The notes: generated by a model not told the origin, from the sequence alone. A stretch of 64,000 bases of DNA from Schaalia georgiae DSM 6843 (GCF_000429245.1 NZ_AUBM01000009.1:154981-218980); one strand, 5' to 3'; shown: positions 1 to 8,467, counted from the first letter of the stretch. Numbers and translations are program-made.

Positions 1-1423
1 GCTCCATGGCGATCTCGGCGGCATTCTCGACCTGCTCGGGGCTGCCACCCAGCGCTTGGGCGAGGCCCGCGGCGGCCATCGCCGAGGCGGAGCCGACCTC
101 GCCCTGGCAGCCGACCTCGGCCCCCGCGATGGAGGCGTTGGTCTTAATGAGGGCACCGATGGCGGTCGCGGCCAGCAGGAAGGAGTGGGCGGTGGCGCGC
201 CTGTCGCGCGCCCGGGCGGCCGATGGTCCGGACTCCGCCTCGGCGATGGGGGCCAGTCGGACTCGTGACAGTGGCGCGCGGGCGCTGTCGCTGGTGTCGG
301 GGCCCGCGCCCGGGGAGGCTCCCGCCTCGGGGCAGTGAGTGACCAGGTAGCCCAGGACCGCGGGGATGACGCCGGCCGCCCCGTTGGTGGGGGCGGTGAC
401 GACGCGGTGGCCCGCGGCGTTCTCCTCGTTGACCGCGAGGGCGAAGAGGTTCACCCAGTCCATGGCGCGCATGGGGTCGGCGGGCGTGGACACCCACGGC
501 CTCGGGCCGTCGGCGACGCGCGAGCCGGAGCGCTGGGCGAGCTTGGCGGCGAGCGCCCTGGCCCGGCGCGGCACGTCGAGGCCGCCGGGGAGGATCCCCT
601 GGGCGCTGGTCCCGGCGTCCACGCAGTCGAACATGGTGTTCGCGATACGGTCCAGGTGGGCGTCGACGGTGGCGCGGGGACGCATGGCCTCCTCGTTGGC
701 GCGGACCAGTTCGGCGATCGACAGGCCGGTTTCTGCGCAGGCGGCGAGCAGCTGGGCCGCAGTGGCGAAGGGGTGCGGCGCGGGCACGTCAATGCCGACG
801 CCGGACTGGCTGGTGGCCAGAGACGCGACCTGAGGATCCGAGGCGTCGTCGTTGGTCTGCACCATGACGAATCCGCCCCCGACGGAGTAGTAGGTGCGTT
901 GCAGGACGGTCCGGCCGCAGTGGTCCGAGGCGGTGATCGTGAGGGCGTTGACGTGGTAGGGCAGGACCGTGCGGGGGGCGAACCGCACGTCGGCGGCCAG
1001 GTCGAGGGGGACCGCCGTGCCGCCGGGCAGGGTGAGGGAGCCGGTGGCGGCCAGGGCGGGCAGCAGGGCGTCGACGACGTCGATGGCGACGGTCTCGGGG
1101 TCGTGACCGGCCAGGCCGAGCAGGACCGCCCGGTCGGTGGAGTGGCCGCGCCCGGTTGCCCCCAGGGACCCGTAGAGGTCGACGGCGATCCGGGCGGGTT
1201 GGGCGAGGGCGGCCAACTCCGTGGTGAAGGCCAGTCCCGCGCGCATGGGGCCGACTGTGTGGGAGGAGGAAGGGCCGATGCCGATGCGGAACATGTCGAA
1301 GACGGACAGGGGGTGGGGCGCGTCGGTGGCGGGGATCTCGCCCGATACGATGGCGGCCGCCGTGGGGCGGCCCGCGCGGTACTGGCCGAGGGGGGAGTCG
1401 AGGGGGACGGGGTGCGGGTCCAT
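1..1423 (-). CDS. sdaA: L-serine ammonia-lyase (iron-sulfur, single chain), 3' end missing
   Basis: Deaminates L-serine to pyruvate and ammonia with a [4Fe-4S] cluster in the cytoplasm. The window edge cuts off the C-terminus; about 474 residues are visible. The substrate-site signature SSSHTVGPM lies at residues 52-60, [10 protein letters not shown] is in the middle, and [19 protein letters not shown] sits near the edge. The Cys of GCQGE, the first cluster ligand in the Legionella enzyme, is present; the other two ligands (in the LTCDP and VPCIERN contexts of homologues) would lie beyond position 1. The ATG at 1421-1423 gives about 40 extra N-terminal residues compared with the E. coli enzymes, so the true start could be further in. 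A 40-residue stretch rich in Ala, Ser and Asp is inserted after [10 protein letters not shown]. Divergent from the gene at 1533. Confidence 0.93.
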   Translation of the reverse strand, partial: MDPHPVPLDSPLGQYRAGRPTAAAIVSGEIPATDAPHPLSVFDMFRIGIGPSSSHTVGPMRAGLAFTTELAALAQPARIAVDLYGSLGATGRGHSTDRAVLLGLAGHDPETVAIDVVDALLPALAATGSLTLPGGTAVPLDLAADVRFAPRTVLPYHVNALTITASDHCGRTVLQRTYYSVGGGFVMVQTNDDASDPQVASLATSQSGVGIDVPAPHPFATAAQLLAACAETGLSIAELVRANEEAMRPRATVDAHLDRIANTMFDCVDAGTSAQGILPGGLDVPRRARALAAKLAQRSGSRVADGPRPWVSTPADPMRAMDWVNLFALAVNEENAAGHRVVTAPTNGAAGVIPAVLGYLVTHCPEAGASPGAGPDTSDSARAPLSRVRLAPIAEAESGPSAARARDRRATAHSFLLAATAIGALIKTNASIAGAEVGCQGEVGSASAMAAAGLAQALGGSPEQVENAAEIAME

Positions 1424-1532
1424 GACCACTATTGTGCCGGAGGCGGTGGGGGCGGGGCCACGCCTCCGCTGGACGGGCGTCGGAGGCCCCGGAAGGGATG
1501 CGCCCGGGCTGCCCCGAACGTAAGGTGGTCCC

Positions 1533-2819
1533 ATGGATGACGCGAACAGCCCCGCCGCCCCCGAGCGCGTCCTCTACGTGCACCTGCCCGGGGGCGCCGG
1601 GTTCCGGGCCGACGCGCTCACAGGGGCACCACCGGAGGCGCCCCTCGACTGGAAGAGCGCCTGGGGGGACGAGGACGCCGACCAGGGCACGGTGTTCTCC
1701 CTGGCGCACAGTGGGGTGCCCGGCGGCGGGGGCACGCGCGTGGGCGACCACCGGGTGGTCCCCGTGCTCCCTTCGGAGGGGTTCGGCTCCCAGGAACTGG
1801 CGGAAGTGACGGACGACTTCAACGCCACCGTCAGGGCCCTGGCCGAGAACCCGGTCGCCCTGCCCGTCGCCTTCGACGACTACGGGCGCCTCCGCCTGGT
1901 CGCCCACCGCAGGGAAGACGAGGACTTCCTGCGGCTCAGCGTCTACTCCACCTCTGCGGCCGTCCACGCCGACCTCCAGCAGGCCGGGCCGCTGTTCATC
2001 ATCAGGCACGGGGCCAGCGTCATCAGGTTCCTCGACGAGCACTCCGAGCGGATCCTCTTCGTCACCGTGGACCCCGCCTCCTGCCTCCGACCGATCGAGT
2101 TCCCGGCCAGCCTGCCCCAGTACTTCGCCACAATGCCCCCGCCGCGCCGCACGGACCGGCGGGAGGAGGACTCCGCCTGGGGGGCCGGCGCCGCATCGGA
2201 GGAGGGCGCGCCTCCCACCGGGTTCGTGCTCGACCTGTCCGACGACTGGGTGCGCGTCGACCTCACAGTGGGCGCGGAGGCGCTCAAGACCAGTGTGGAC
2301 GGCCTCATCGCCGAGCAGACGCGGCAATGGCCGACCACGATGGGGTGGCTGCGGGAGCGCACACGCGGCTGGCTCCAGCGCACCTGCCTCCAGGCCAAGT
2401 CCAGCGGGGGCGTGGAGTTCGCCGTTCTCATGAACTCGACGAAGAGCAGGGAACCGACGCTGACCCTCGTCAACTACTGGCTCGCCCTTCCGAGGACCGC
2501 CGATGGGCCGCTGGTCCACGTGCGCGACTTCCTCGGGGAAACAGCCGACGATGACGACGAGATCGCGATCATCGAGACGCGGGCGCGCCGGCTCCTGCGC
2601 TCCGTCCGCGTGAGGCCCGCCGCCCGGCGCGGGGGCGCGGCTCCCGAGCAGGAGATGCTCCTCATCGACTATTGGATCGAGGTGCCGGGCGACCCCGCCT
2701 CCGCGGCGCGGGTCGTGTTCACCAGGCCCGGCGCGGACTCGCGTGACGAGGTCGTCGCCCAGTGCGACGCGATCATCCGGTCGGGGCGGTGGGACGCCCC
2801 CGGGGCGCAGCCCGCTTGA
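1533..2819 (+). CDS. hypothetical protein, 428 aa
   Basis: I do not recognise the family. The ATG at 1533 opens a 428-residue soluble, acidic protein with no signal peptide or membrane segment. It appears to have an N-terminal part with a hydrophobic core at about residues 90-180 and a second part from about residue 225 to the end. The second part contains FVLDLSDDWVRVDL, a Trp-rich helix (WPTTMGWLRERTRGWLQR) and a run ending in MLLIDYWIEVPG. The two beta-rich segments, LTLVNYWLALPR and LLIDYWIEVPG, resemble each other and suggest an internal duplication. GC skew and codon use match the neighbours. It is divergent from sdaA and 50 bp upstream of the nucleosidase gene, so co-transcription with the latter is possible. 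Coding status is well supported by length; function is unknown. Confidence 0.75.
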   Translation: MDDANSPAAPERVLYVHLPGGAGFRADALTGAPPEAPLDWKSAWGDEDADQGTVFSLAHSGVPGGGGTRVGDHRVVPVLPSEGFGSQELAEVTDDFNATVRALAENPVALPVAFDDYGRLRLVAHRREDEDFLRLSVYSTSAAVHADLQQAGPLFIIRHGASVIRFLDEHSERILFVTVDPASCLRPIEFPASLPQYFATMPPPRRTDRREEDSAWGAGAASEEGAPPTGFVLDLSDDWVRVDLTVGAEALKTSVDGLIAEQTRQWPTTMGWLRERTRGWLQRTCLQAKSSGGVEFAVLMNSTKSREPTLTLVNYWLALPRTADGPLVHVRDFLGETADDDDEIAIIETRARRLLRSVRVRPAARRGGAAPEQEMLLIDYWIEVPGDPASAARVVFTRPGADSRDEVVAQCDAIIRSGRWDAPGAQPA

Positions 2820-2871
2820 CGGGAGAGGGTCCAGGGGCGCCTCGGCGTTCCCTGCCCCGTAGACTGGGCCC

Positions 2872-3627
2872 ATGAGCGAGAACCTGAGTTTCCCCGGGCG
2901 CGGCCGTGCCGACGCCGTCATCCAGTGCGCCATGGACATGGAGGCCGCGCCGCTGCTCCACGTCCTCGAGCCCGTGGGTGACGAGGAGACGCCCCGCGCG
3001 GTCCACGCGGGCGCCCACGGGCACCACGTGCAGCGCTTCGCCCTCGGCCTCATCGACGGGCGCACGGTCCTGGTCGTCACCTCCGGGATCGGTCAGGCGA
3101 ACGCCGCGGCGGCCGCTGCGCGGGCGCTGGTGCTCGTCGACGCGCCGATCGTGATCGCCGCAGGGACCACGGGCGGCCTCGCGAGCGACATCAACGTCGG
3201 GGACATCGCAGCCGGGGTGAGCGCCGTCTACGGGCAGGCCGACGCCACGGCCTTCGGCTACGCGCCGGGACAGGTCCCCCAGATGCCCGTTGACTACTCC
3301 TCCTCCGAGCGCGCTGCCGCCAGGTGCGCGGACCTGGCCGGCCTCGTCGCGCACCCGGTGCGGGTTGGGGGGGTTGTCTCATCGGACTCCTTCTGCACCG
3401 AGGAAGTGGCCGAGCCGATGCGCCAGCGCTTCCCCGACGCCATGGGCGCGGACATGGAGACGTGCGCGATCGCCCAGGTCGCGTGGAGCTGCGGTGTCGA
3501 TTGGATCTCTCTGCGCGCGGTGTCCGACCTGTGCGGCCCGGGCGCCGGCCAGGCCTTCCACATGGACGCCGGGCGCGCGGCCGCTCACAGCGCCGAGGCC
3601 GTCCGCGCCTACCTGGCACTTCTGTGA
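2872..3627 (+). CDS. mtnN: 5'-methylthioadenosine/S-adenosylhomocysteine nucleosidase family protein
   Basis: Predicted to cleave the glycosidic bond of methylthioadenosine, S-adenosylhomocysteine or a related adenosine nucleoside in the cytoplasm, releasing adenine for salvage. At 251 aa it fits the PNP_UDP_1 fold family. Three expected active-site elements are visible: the N-terminal Glu (residue 24, in AMDMEAAPL), the substrate-binding GADMETCAIAQV motif, and the catalytic Asp of RAVSDLCG. The glycine-rich GTTGGL phosphate-side loop is also present. The ATG at 2872 sits next to 'cccatgagcgag' with a weak ribosome site. Its stop codon overlaps the Shine-Dalgarno sequence of the downstream phosphatase, so the two are probably one transcript. 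A futalosine-hydrolase-like specificity cannot be excluded from sequence alone. Confidence 0.85.
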   Translation: MSENLSFPGRGRADAVIQCAMDMEAAPLLHVLEPVGDEETPRAVHAGAHGHHVQRFALGLIDGRTVLVVTSGIGQANAAAAAARALVLVDAPIVIAAGTTGGLASDINVGDIAAGVSAVYGQADATAFGYAPGQVPQMPVDYSSSERAAARCADLAGLVAHPVRVGGVVSSDSFCTEEVAEPMRQRFPDAMGADMETCAIAQVAWSCGVDWISLRAVSDLCGPGAGQAFHMDAGRAAAHSAEAVRAYLALL

Positions 3628-3640
3628 GGAGGCGGGTGTG

Positions 3641-4138
3641 ATGCGCGTTCTCATGGTGTGCACCGGCAACATCTGCCGGTCGACGATGGCCCACCAGGTG
3701 CTCGACGAGGCCGTGGCGGCCGCCGGACTCTCCGGCGCCGTCCGCGTGGACTCCGCGGGCGTGTCCGACGAGGAGCACGGCAACCCCATCGACCCCCGTG
3801 CCGCCCGCGTACTGCGTGCCCACGGGCACGGCGTCCCCGACCACCGCGCCAGGCAGGTGCGCGCAGACGAGCTGGCCGACTGGGACCTGGTCTTGGCCAT
3901 GACATCGGCGCACTACGCGGCGCTGTCCCGGCTGCGCGACCACGCCCGTTCCGGCGGGAGGACACCGGAGATCCGCATGTTCCGCGACTTCGACCCCCGG
4001 TGCGCTCACTTGCCCGAAGGGCCCGGCCGGGACAAGGACCTGCCCGACCCCTGGTACGGGGACTACGGGGATTTCGTGGACGCCCTGGTCGTCATCGAGC
4101 GCTCCACACCGGCGCTGGTCGACTACGTGCGCCCCTAG
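3641..4138 (+). CDS. low-molecular-weight protein-tyrosine phosphatase
   Basis: Dephosphorylates phosphotyrosine or small phosphoesters through a cysteinyl-phosphate. The 165-residue length is typical for the family. The P-loop CTGNICRS (Cys7, Arg13, the C-x5-R-S signature) is at the N-terminus and the general-acid loop DPWYGDY is near residue 133. The ATG at 3641 is preceded by GAGGAGG at 3626-3632 with about 8 nt spacing, and that motif overlaps the stop codon of mtnN. This argues for the ATG rather than the GTG three bases upstream, and for co-expression. A longer upstream in-frame extension is open but overlaps mtnN and is not expected to be translated. No adjacent tyrosine kinase or capsule genes are visible, so the substrate is unknown. 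Confidence 0.92.
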   Translation: MRVLMVCTGNICRSTMAHQVLDEAVAAAGLSGAVRVDSAGVSDEEHGNPIDPRAARVLRAHGHGVPDHRARQVRADELADWDLVLAMTSAHYAALSRLRDHARSGGRTPEIRMFRDFDPRCAHLPEGPGRDKDLPDPWYGDYGDFVDALVVIERSTPALVDYVRP

Positions 4139-4439
4139 GGCGTGGTGTGTTCTTGGTGGGTGTGGGTGGGGCCTTTGGGGTATCGCGCTCCCGACAAGGC
4201 CCACTCCCGGCGGGGGCGACCGCATCCGCATTTTTGGCCGCCTTCGCCCCATTCCTATGTGCTGTGCAGCACAGTCTAGGCTGCGCCCGGCCGCGCGCCC
4301 GCCATGCCAGGGCCACGGCCCCTGACGAGCCGACCAGGCAACCAGTCGGCGGACCAAAGGCCCCGCCCGGCACCAAGGCGCGGCCCGCACAGTCGGCACC
4401 GGCCACCGGCTTGAACGACTCGCACAACATACCCCGCGC

Positions 4440-4563
4440 CTGCACCACTTAGGCATTGCCCGCACCACTTAGGCTCCCGACACGCCGGGATAACCAGGGT
4501 TCACTTGGGCCTAAGTGGCGCAGCGGCGCGCTAAGTAGTGGAACCGCAGGCTAAGTGGTGCAG
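4440..4563. repeat. inverted CTAAGTGGTGC repeats
   Basis: CTGCACCACTTAG at 4440-4452 is perfectly complementary in inverted orientation to CTAAGTGGTGCAG at 4551-4563. A second GCACCACTTAGG lies at about 4462-4473, and degenerate CTAAGTGG and CTAAGTAGTGG copies start at 4511 and 4531. The layout is two copies in one orientation followed by three in the other. It could fold as a long hairpin in RNA or be a multi-site protein target. Confidence 0.75.
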
Positions 4564-4625
4564 CGCGCGCGAAGCCTCTCAAAGCACCGACAACGAGCCG
4601 CACGCGCAGCCCTCTCCTTCAACCG

Positions 4626-4771
4626 CGCACACAAGGAACCGGAATCAGACAACACGGCCTAGTCGGGCACGCACACAAGGGAGATGATTTACGAAACACA
4701 CTGCGCACACAACGGCTTGATTCCGCCCTTGTGTGCGGTCGCATGTTGCGTAATTCCGGTCCTTGTGTGCG
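4626..4771. repeat. nested inverted repeats, ACACAAGG / CCTTGTGT
   Basis: An outer pair runs from CGCACACAAGGAACCGGAAT (4626-4645) to ATTCCGGTCCTTGTGTGCG (4753-4771), complementary except for one missing base. An inner perfect pair, GCACACAAGGG (4671-4681) and CCCTTGTGTGC (4726-4736), is nested inside it. A further GCGCACACAA lies between them. The whole could form a cruciform or a long hairpin. Confidence 0.8.
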
Positions 4772-4795
4772 TAAAACGGGGCTGCGCGGCGCCAT

Positions 4796-5545
4796 CTAGA
4801 CTGCGCCCGATTGTCCGCCAGGCGAGCGTCCCCCGTCCCAGGTGGGCGCGGTTGTGGGGGAGGCCCCGTCCGAGGTGGGCCCGCTGTCCGGTGTGGCGGC
4901 GCTCGGGGCGGGGGCCGGGTCCGCGGCCCCGACGCGCAGGACCACCAGGGGCTCGCCTGTCGGCTGGGCGGAGCCGCTACCGGGCTCGAAGGTCAAGAAG
5001 ATCTCACTGCCCGGCTGGGGCATGATGTCCACGAAGGAGTAGTCCCCGCCCCTCCGTTCGTAAATGCCCAGGGACTCGACGGTGTTTCCGTGGCGCGCCC
5101 ACACCTGCATCACCTGTCCCTCGGGTGCCCGCAGCGCCGAGGGCGTGGTGATCGCAGCCATCCCCATTTCCGGCGACCAGGTGAGGGTGACAACGTGCCC
5201 GTCGGGCATGGTGTCGGTGGAGCGCCGCACGTCTTGCGCCTGGTTGAGGGCGGCGTAGTGGCTGGTGGACTCCATTGAGGTCATCGTGGTCCACCGGCCC
5301 ACGCCTATCCCCGCTGCGAAGAGCACGACCGCCGCAGCCGCCGCAGTGAGGACGCGCGCGAACAAGGGGATGACCCTCCGGTCGCGCGCGGAAGCCTCCT
5401 CGGGGGCCTGCGGCCACTGTTCCTGCTCGACCTCCTCGATCGCGGCGAGGAGGTCGTCGCGCACGTGTGCAGGCGGTTCAATGGGGGCGAGGGAGGCGGC
5501 GAGGCGGGCAGCGGTCTCGTCGTCGTCGAAGATGTGGTCGCTCAT
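4796..5545 (-). CDS. rskA: anti-sigma-K factor RskA-type, 249 aa
   Basis: Single-pass membrane anti-sigma factor expected to hold the adjacent ECF sigma factor at the membrane. Residues 1-60 form an acidic and charged cytoplasmic sigma-binding part, and one membrane helix spans about residues 64-84. The extracytoplasmic RskA domain follows (residues 90-215, with the VMQVWARHG and LGIYE segments typical of the family). A low-complexity Pro/Ala/Thr tail ends the protein. The ATG at 5545 overlaps the sigma-factor stop by 4 bp (ATGA), so the two are translationally coupled; this decides the start over a longer upstream frame. Regulation is probably by regulated proteolysis, as known for the family. 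The group dipZ-sigma-rskA resembles the mycobacterial SigK regulon. Confidence 0.9.
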   Translation of the reverse strand: MSDHIFDDDETAARLAASLAPIEPPAHVRDDLLAAIEEVEQEQWPQAPEEASARDRRVIPLFARVLTAAAAAVVLFAAGIGVGRWTTMTSMESTSHYAALNQAQDVRRSTDTMPDGHVVTLTWSPEMGMAAITTPSALRAPEGQVMQVWARHGNTVESLGIYERRGGDYSFVDIMPQPGSEIFLTFEPGSGSAQPTGEPLVVLRVGAADPAPAPSAATPDSGPTSDGASPTTAPTWDGGRSPGGQSGAV

Positions 5546-6102
5546 CGTTCCTCCAAGAAGGCGCGCAGGCGGGCGAGGGCCTGGCGGATCGTGCTTTTCA
5601 CGGTGCCGAGCGGCAGTCCCGTCGCATCGGCGATCCTCGAATGGCTCAGTCCCCCGAAATACGACAGGAGGATGACGGTCTTGTGCGGCTCCCCCAGGCA
5701 GTTGAGGGCGCGGCGGACGGCTCCGCCCGCGATACGGGACTCCGCCTCCTCCGCCGTCTGGTCCCAGTCCACGTCCGGGGGCGAGGCGAGTTCGCGGTCG
5801 CGCGCCGCCTGGGCCGAGCGCACCCGGTCGATGGCCCGCCTGCGGGCAATGGTGGTGAGCCAGACGCGGACGCTGCCGCGACTGGGATCGTAGGAGGGGG
5901 CGCGCCTCCACACGTGGAGGAACGTGTCCTGCAGGACCTCTTCTGCTTGGGCGCGGTCCTTGAGGACGCAGCGGATGAGCGCGAAGAGCGTGGGCGCCCA
6001 GGTGTCGTAGAGCCTCGCGAACGCCCGCTTGTCCCCTTCGGCGACCAGCTGCAGTTCTTCGCGGCCCAGGTCGCGTGCGGCGGTGTCAGTCACGGTGCTC
6101 AT
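5542..6102 (-). CDS. sigK: ECF RNA polymerase sigma factor, SigK-like
   Basis: Extracytoplasmic-function sigma factor of about 186 aa from the ATG at 6102. Region 2 (residues 17-95) contains the VLQDTFLHVWRRAPSYDP and VRVWLTTIARRRAIDRVR segments. Region 4 (residues 125-183) contains the helix-turn-helix GLSHSRIADATGLPLGTVKSTIRQAL. A longer frame to 6201 adds a Pro/Arg-rich, unlikely N-terminus. It carries only two cysteines, Cys45 in region 2 and Cys135 at the start of region 4; a cysteine pair in M. tuberculosis SigK has been linked to redox control, so the same may apply here (inference). Overlaps the rskA start by 4 bp. It follows dipZ with about 100 bp between, so the three genes could be one unit. 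Confidence 0.88.
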   Translation of the reverse strand: MSTVTDTAARDLGREELQLVAEGDKRAFARLYDTWAPTLFALIRCVLKDRAQAEEVLQDTFLHVWRRAPSYDPSRGSVRVWLTTIARRRAIDRVRSAQAARDRELASPPDVDWDQTAEEAESRIAGGAVRRALNCLGEPHKTVILLSYFGGLSHSRIADATGLPLGTVKSTIRQALARLRAFLEER

Positions 6103-6205
6103 GGTAGAGGGCCGTGGCGCCCGGCGCCGGGGGGCGCCCGGCGCCGGGCGGGGTCTCCGCCGGGGCGGCGCTGCCAAGGCCACCTGTTCCTCCGCGGCCA
6201 CGCCG

Positions 6206-7945
6206 TCACCCGAAGGTGAAGGAGTAGAGCGCCAAGCCCTTGCTGGCCGTGACGGTGAGCAGCCCTGAGGTATCGGTGTCCCCGTTCACCAGCGTCATCG
6301 AGTTCGGGGTGCCGCTCACATGCTGGGTGTGGGTCTGGCCGTCCATCTCCCAGGTGAGGTCGCCCTCGCCTGAGACCACCAGGTCCACGCGGCGCCCGCG
6401 CCACATGAGGCGCAGTTCCGCCTCGTCGTCGGCGGGGCTGATCGACTGGGCGCCGATGCTCCACCGCCCCTGCAGGGCGAAGCGGTCCGCGCCTAGCGAG
6501 GCCGGGGCCGCGTAGTCGCGCGTCCCGGCGGAGTAGGCCTCCGTGCCCGCGAAGCGCGCAGCGCGTTCATGGCCCAAGTAGGTTTCGGGCGTGCGGTGAA
6601 AGGCCACTCCTTTGACGCCGTCGTTGGTGAAGAGCGGGTCGGGCAGTGCGTTGCCCTGGTCGGCCAGGAGCTGGCGGATCAGTGACTCCAGGGTCGCCTC
6701 ACCGCCCTCTCCGAAGTGCGTGTAGCGCAGTTGCCCGTGCGCGTCGGCCAGGTACTGGGCGGGCCAGTAGTGGTTGTCGAAATTCGTCCAGGTCTCCAGG
6801 TCGGAGTCGACGGCGATCGGGTAGGTGATGCCCAGCTTGTCGCCCCCGGATTGGACGTTCGCGGTCTCCTTCTCGAAGGCGTACTCGGGGGAGTGGACGC
6901 CGATGACTTGGAGCCCGTAGGGGCGGTACGCCTCGTACAGCTTTTCGATCCCGGGGATGGAGCGCTGGCAGTTGATGCACGAGTACGCCCAGAAGTCGAC
7001 CAGGGTCGCTCCACTGCCCTGGGGGGCCTCCTCGCCGTCCGTGTTGAGCCACGCGGTGGGTTTCAAGGAGGGGAGCGCGCCGCAGTCCGCCAGGGTCGTC
7101 GCGCCGTCGACGCAGGCTGAGCGCTGGCCTCCGCCCCTGCTCAGTCCCGGATCGGCGCTGCGCTGCAGTCCTGACGTGTAGTCGGGCAGTGCCCTTTGGA
7201 GGACGGCGGGCAAGTCGGTGACGATCCCGGCGGCCAACGCCAGGACGGTGGCGCCCGCGGCGATGCGCACGCGCCGCTGGTGGCGGCTGAACGCGGAGAC
7301 GCGCTCGGTGAGGCGGCGCCCCGCTAGGGCGAAGACCAGGAGGGGGATCGCTGTGCCCGCGGCGAAGGAGAGCGCCAGGGCCACGGTGTCGGCCCCGATG
7401 CGGCCGGTGGAGCCGGCGACGCTCACCGCCGCCAGTACGGGCCCCGCGCAGGGCACGTAGGCGGCGCCGAGGACGATGCCCAGGCCGAAGCCGTTGGCCC
7501 CCGTGTGCTTACCGGCCTTGGAGAATGCGGCGAAGGGCTTCTCCAGGACGTGCATGAACCGTGGGACGATCATGCCCACGCCGATGAGGACCAGTAGGAC
7601 CACTCCGGCCCACCGGATGAAGTCCTGGGGCAGGTGGAGCGCTGTGAGCAGTGTCGAGCCGAGCAGTGTGAATGCTGTGAAGCTGAGGACCAGTCCCGCG
7701 ACGACCTGGTAGGGGCGCCATTTCGAGGGGGCACGGGGCACTGGCCGGGTCGCGCGGTGGTCTTCCTGTGCGCCGGGAGTCCCCCCGAGGGAGATACCGG
7801 TGCCCGGTGCAACAGCGAAGGAAGGGGAGGGGCGCGCTGAAGCGGCGCCACCCGCCAGGAAGATGACGGGGAGGACGGGGAGGATGCACGGGGAGATGCC
7901 CGTGATGAGGCCACCGAGGAATCCGATGAGGACCAGGGTTGTCAT
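6206..7945 (-). CDS. dipZ: DipZ-type fusion: CcdA thiol-redox membrane domain plus thioredoxin-like domain
   Basis: Predicted to carry reducing equivalents across the membrane to extracytoplasmic thiols. The 579-residue protein has an N-terminal CcdA/DsbD-like domain of about six membrane helices with paired cysteines Cys20 (GISPCILP) and Cys166 (YVPCAGP). A thioredoxin-like domain with CINC (Cys323/Cys326, in FWAYSCINCQRS) follows, then a C-terminal beta-rich DipZ domain ending at FTFG. A 45-residue low-complexity loop is inserted after the first helix. The ATG at 7945 is chosen because AAAGGAGCATC directly precedes it; a longer frame to 8026 has no ribosome site. Divergent from the pentapeptide lipoprotein and upstream of sigK/rskA. 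In mycobacteria dipZ is a SigK target, which supports shared control. Confidence 0.92.
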   Translation of the reverse strand: MTTLVLIGFLGGLITGISPCILPVLPVIFLAGGAASARPSPSFAVAPGTGISLGGTPGAQEDHRATRPVPRAPSKWRPYQVVAGLVLSFTAFTLLGSTLLTALHLPQDFIRWAGVVLLVLIGVGMIVPRFMHVLEKPFAAFSKAGKHTGANGFGLGIVLGAAYVPCAGPVLAAVSVAGSTGRIGADTVALALSFAAGTAIPLLVFALAGRRLTERVSAFSRHQRRVRIAAGATVLALAAGIVTDLPAVLQRALPDYTSGLQRSADPGLSRGGGQRSACVDGATTLADCGALPSLKPTAWLNTDGEEAPQGSGATLVDFWAYSCINCQRSIPGIEKLYEAYRPYGLQVIGVHSPEYAFEKETANVQSGGDKLGITYPIAVDSDLETWTNFDNHYWPAQYLADAHGQLRYTHFGEGGEATLESLIRQLLADQGNALPDPLFTNDGVKGVAFHRTPETYLGHERAARFAGTEAYSAGTRDYAAPASLGADRFALQGRWSIGAQSISPADDEAELRLMWRGRRVDLVVSGEGDLTWEMDGQTHTQHVSGTPNSMTLVNGDTDTSGLLTVTASKGLALYSFTFG

Positions 7946-8058
7946 GATGCTCCTTTCGTGTGGTGCTACTCCTGATTCGTCGCGGTCGCAGTCGTGGATC
8001 AGCGGATGTCGTGTGCCGTATGTCACTGATGACTAGGTGATCCGTGGCGCTGTTCGCG

Positions 8059-8064
8059 CCGAAT
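8059..8064 (+). promoter_or_regulatory. possible SigK-type -10 element CCGAAT
   Basis: CCGAAT matches the -10 hexamer reported for mycobacterial SigK promoters and lies about 50 bp upstream of the lipoprotein ATG. A matching -35 (CCATCC) at 17-bp spacing is not present; the nearest resemblance is GATCC at about 15 bp. This is a weak candidate only. Confidence 0.25.
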
Positions 8065-8114
8065 AGGAGGGTGAAGGCGCTAACGGAGCGCCCGTCAACA
8101 GAAGGAATCACGCA

Positions 8115-8435
8115 ATGAGTATTCGCCGCGCGGCTCTGGCAGCCGCTCTCTCCGTCGTCTTCGCCGCTGGTTTGGCGGCCTGCGGGAACTCCGCCAACGA
8201 CAAGATGGAGAACCCGTCGTCGCCGTCAATGACGCAGGGCACGAAGACGGATGACGGGAAGATGGACGATGGGAAGACAGATGACGGGAAGATGCACGAC
8301 GGGAAGACGGATGACGGGAAGATGAATGATGGGAAGACAGATGACGGGAAGATGGACGACGGGAAGATGAACGATGGGAAGACGGATAATGGGAAGATGG
8401 ACGACGGGAAGATGGATGACGGGAAGAAGGGGTAG
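8115..8435 (+). CDS. small lipoprotein of DDGK(M/T) pentapeptide repeats
   Basis: A 106-residue secreted lipoprotein. A signal peptide with lipobox LAAC (Cys23) is followed by a short linker. Twelve consecutive five-residue units then run from about residue 45 to the end, mostly MDDGK or TDDGK with occasional H or N in place of the first D. The gene is thus a 15-bp minisatellite and probably varies in length between strains. Repeats of Met, Asp and Lys with no Cys suggest an extended, highly charged cell-surface polymer; metal binding or methionine-based oxidant scavenging are guesses. AGAAGGAATCACGCA precedes the ATG at 8115. It is divergent from dipZ across 169 bp, so it is a natural candidate for SigK control in place of the MPT70/MPT83 lipoproteins of mycobacteria. 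It resembles, but does not match, the MxKDx pentapeptide family. Confidence 0.85.
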   Translation: MSIRRAALAAALSVVFAAGLAACGNSANDKMENPSSPSMTQGTKTDDGKMDDGKTDDGKMHDGKTDDGKMNDGKTDDGKMDDGKMNDGKTDNGKMDDGKMDDGKKG

Positions 8436-8467
8436 CAGTAGGCCGCGGCTCGGGGCGTCCTAGAGTC

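Larger units (their letters stand above)
4139..4795. other. 657-bp intergenic region with repeats, no convincing gene
   Basis: Lies between the convergent phosphatase (+) and anti-sigma (-) genes. Short frames exist on both strands but lack ribosome sites and homology signatures. Its content is palindromic: a CACTTAG/CTAAGTG cluster at 4440-4563 and a nested set of ACACAAGG/CCTTGTGT elements at 4626-4771, described separately. GC content falls visibly in the second part. Confidence 0.7.

Noticed and set aside
1..1423. Loss of an iron-sulfur ligand in the serine dehydratase (Ser where E. coli has Cys in GVACSM)
   Set aside because: Spacing of the known Legionella ligands (C-x41-C-x10-C) places them at GCQGE and at two sites further downstream, outside the window. 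The changed position is not a ligand.
335..1540. 401-codon plus-strand frame across the serine dehydratase gene
   Set aside because: Gly/Arg/Asp-rich antisense shadow of sdaA without a ribosome site or homology; the minus-strand gene is certain.
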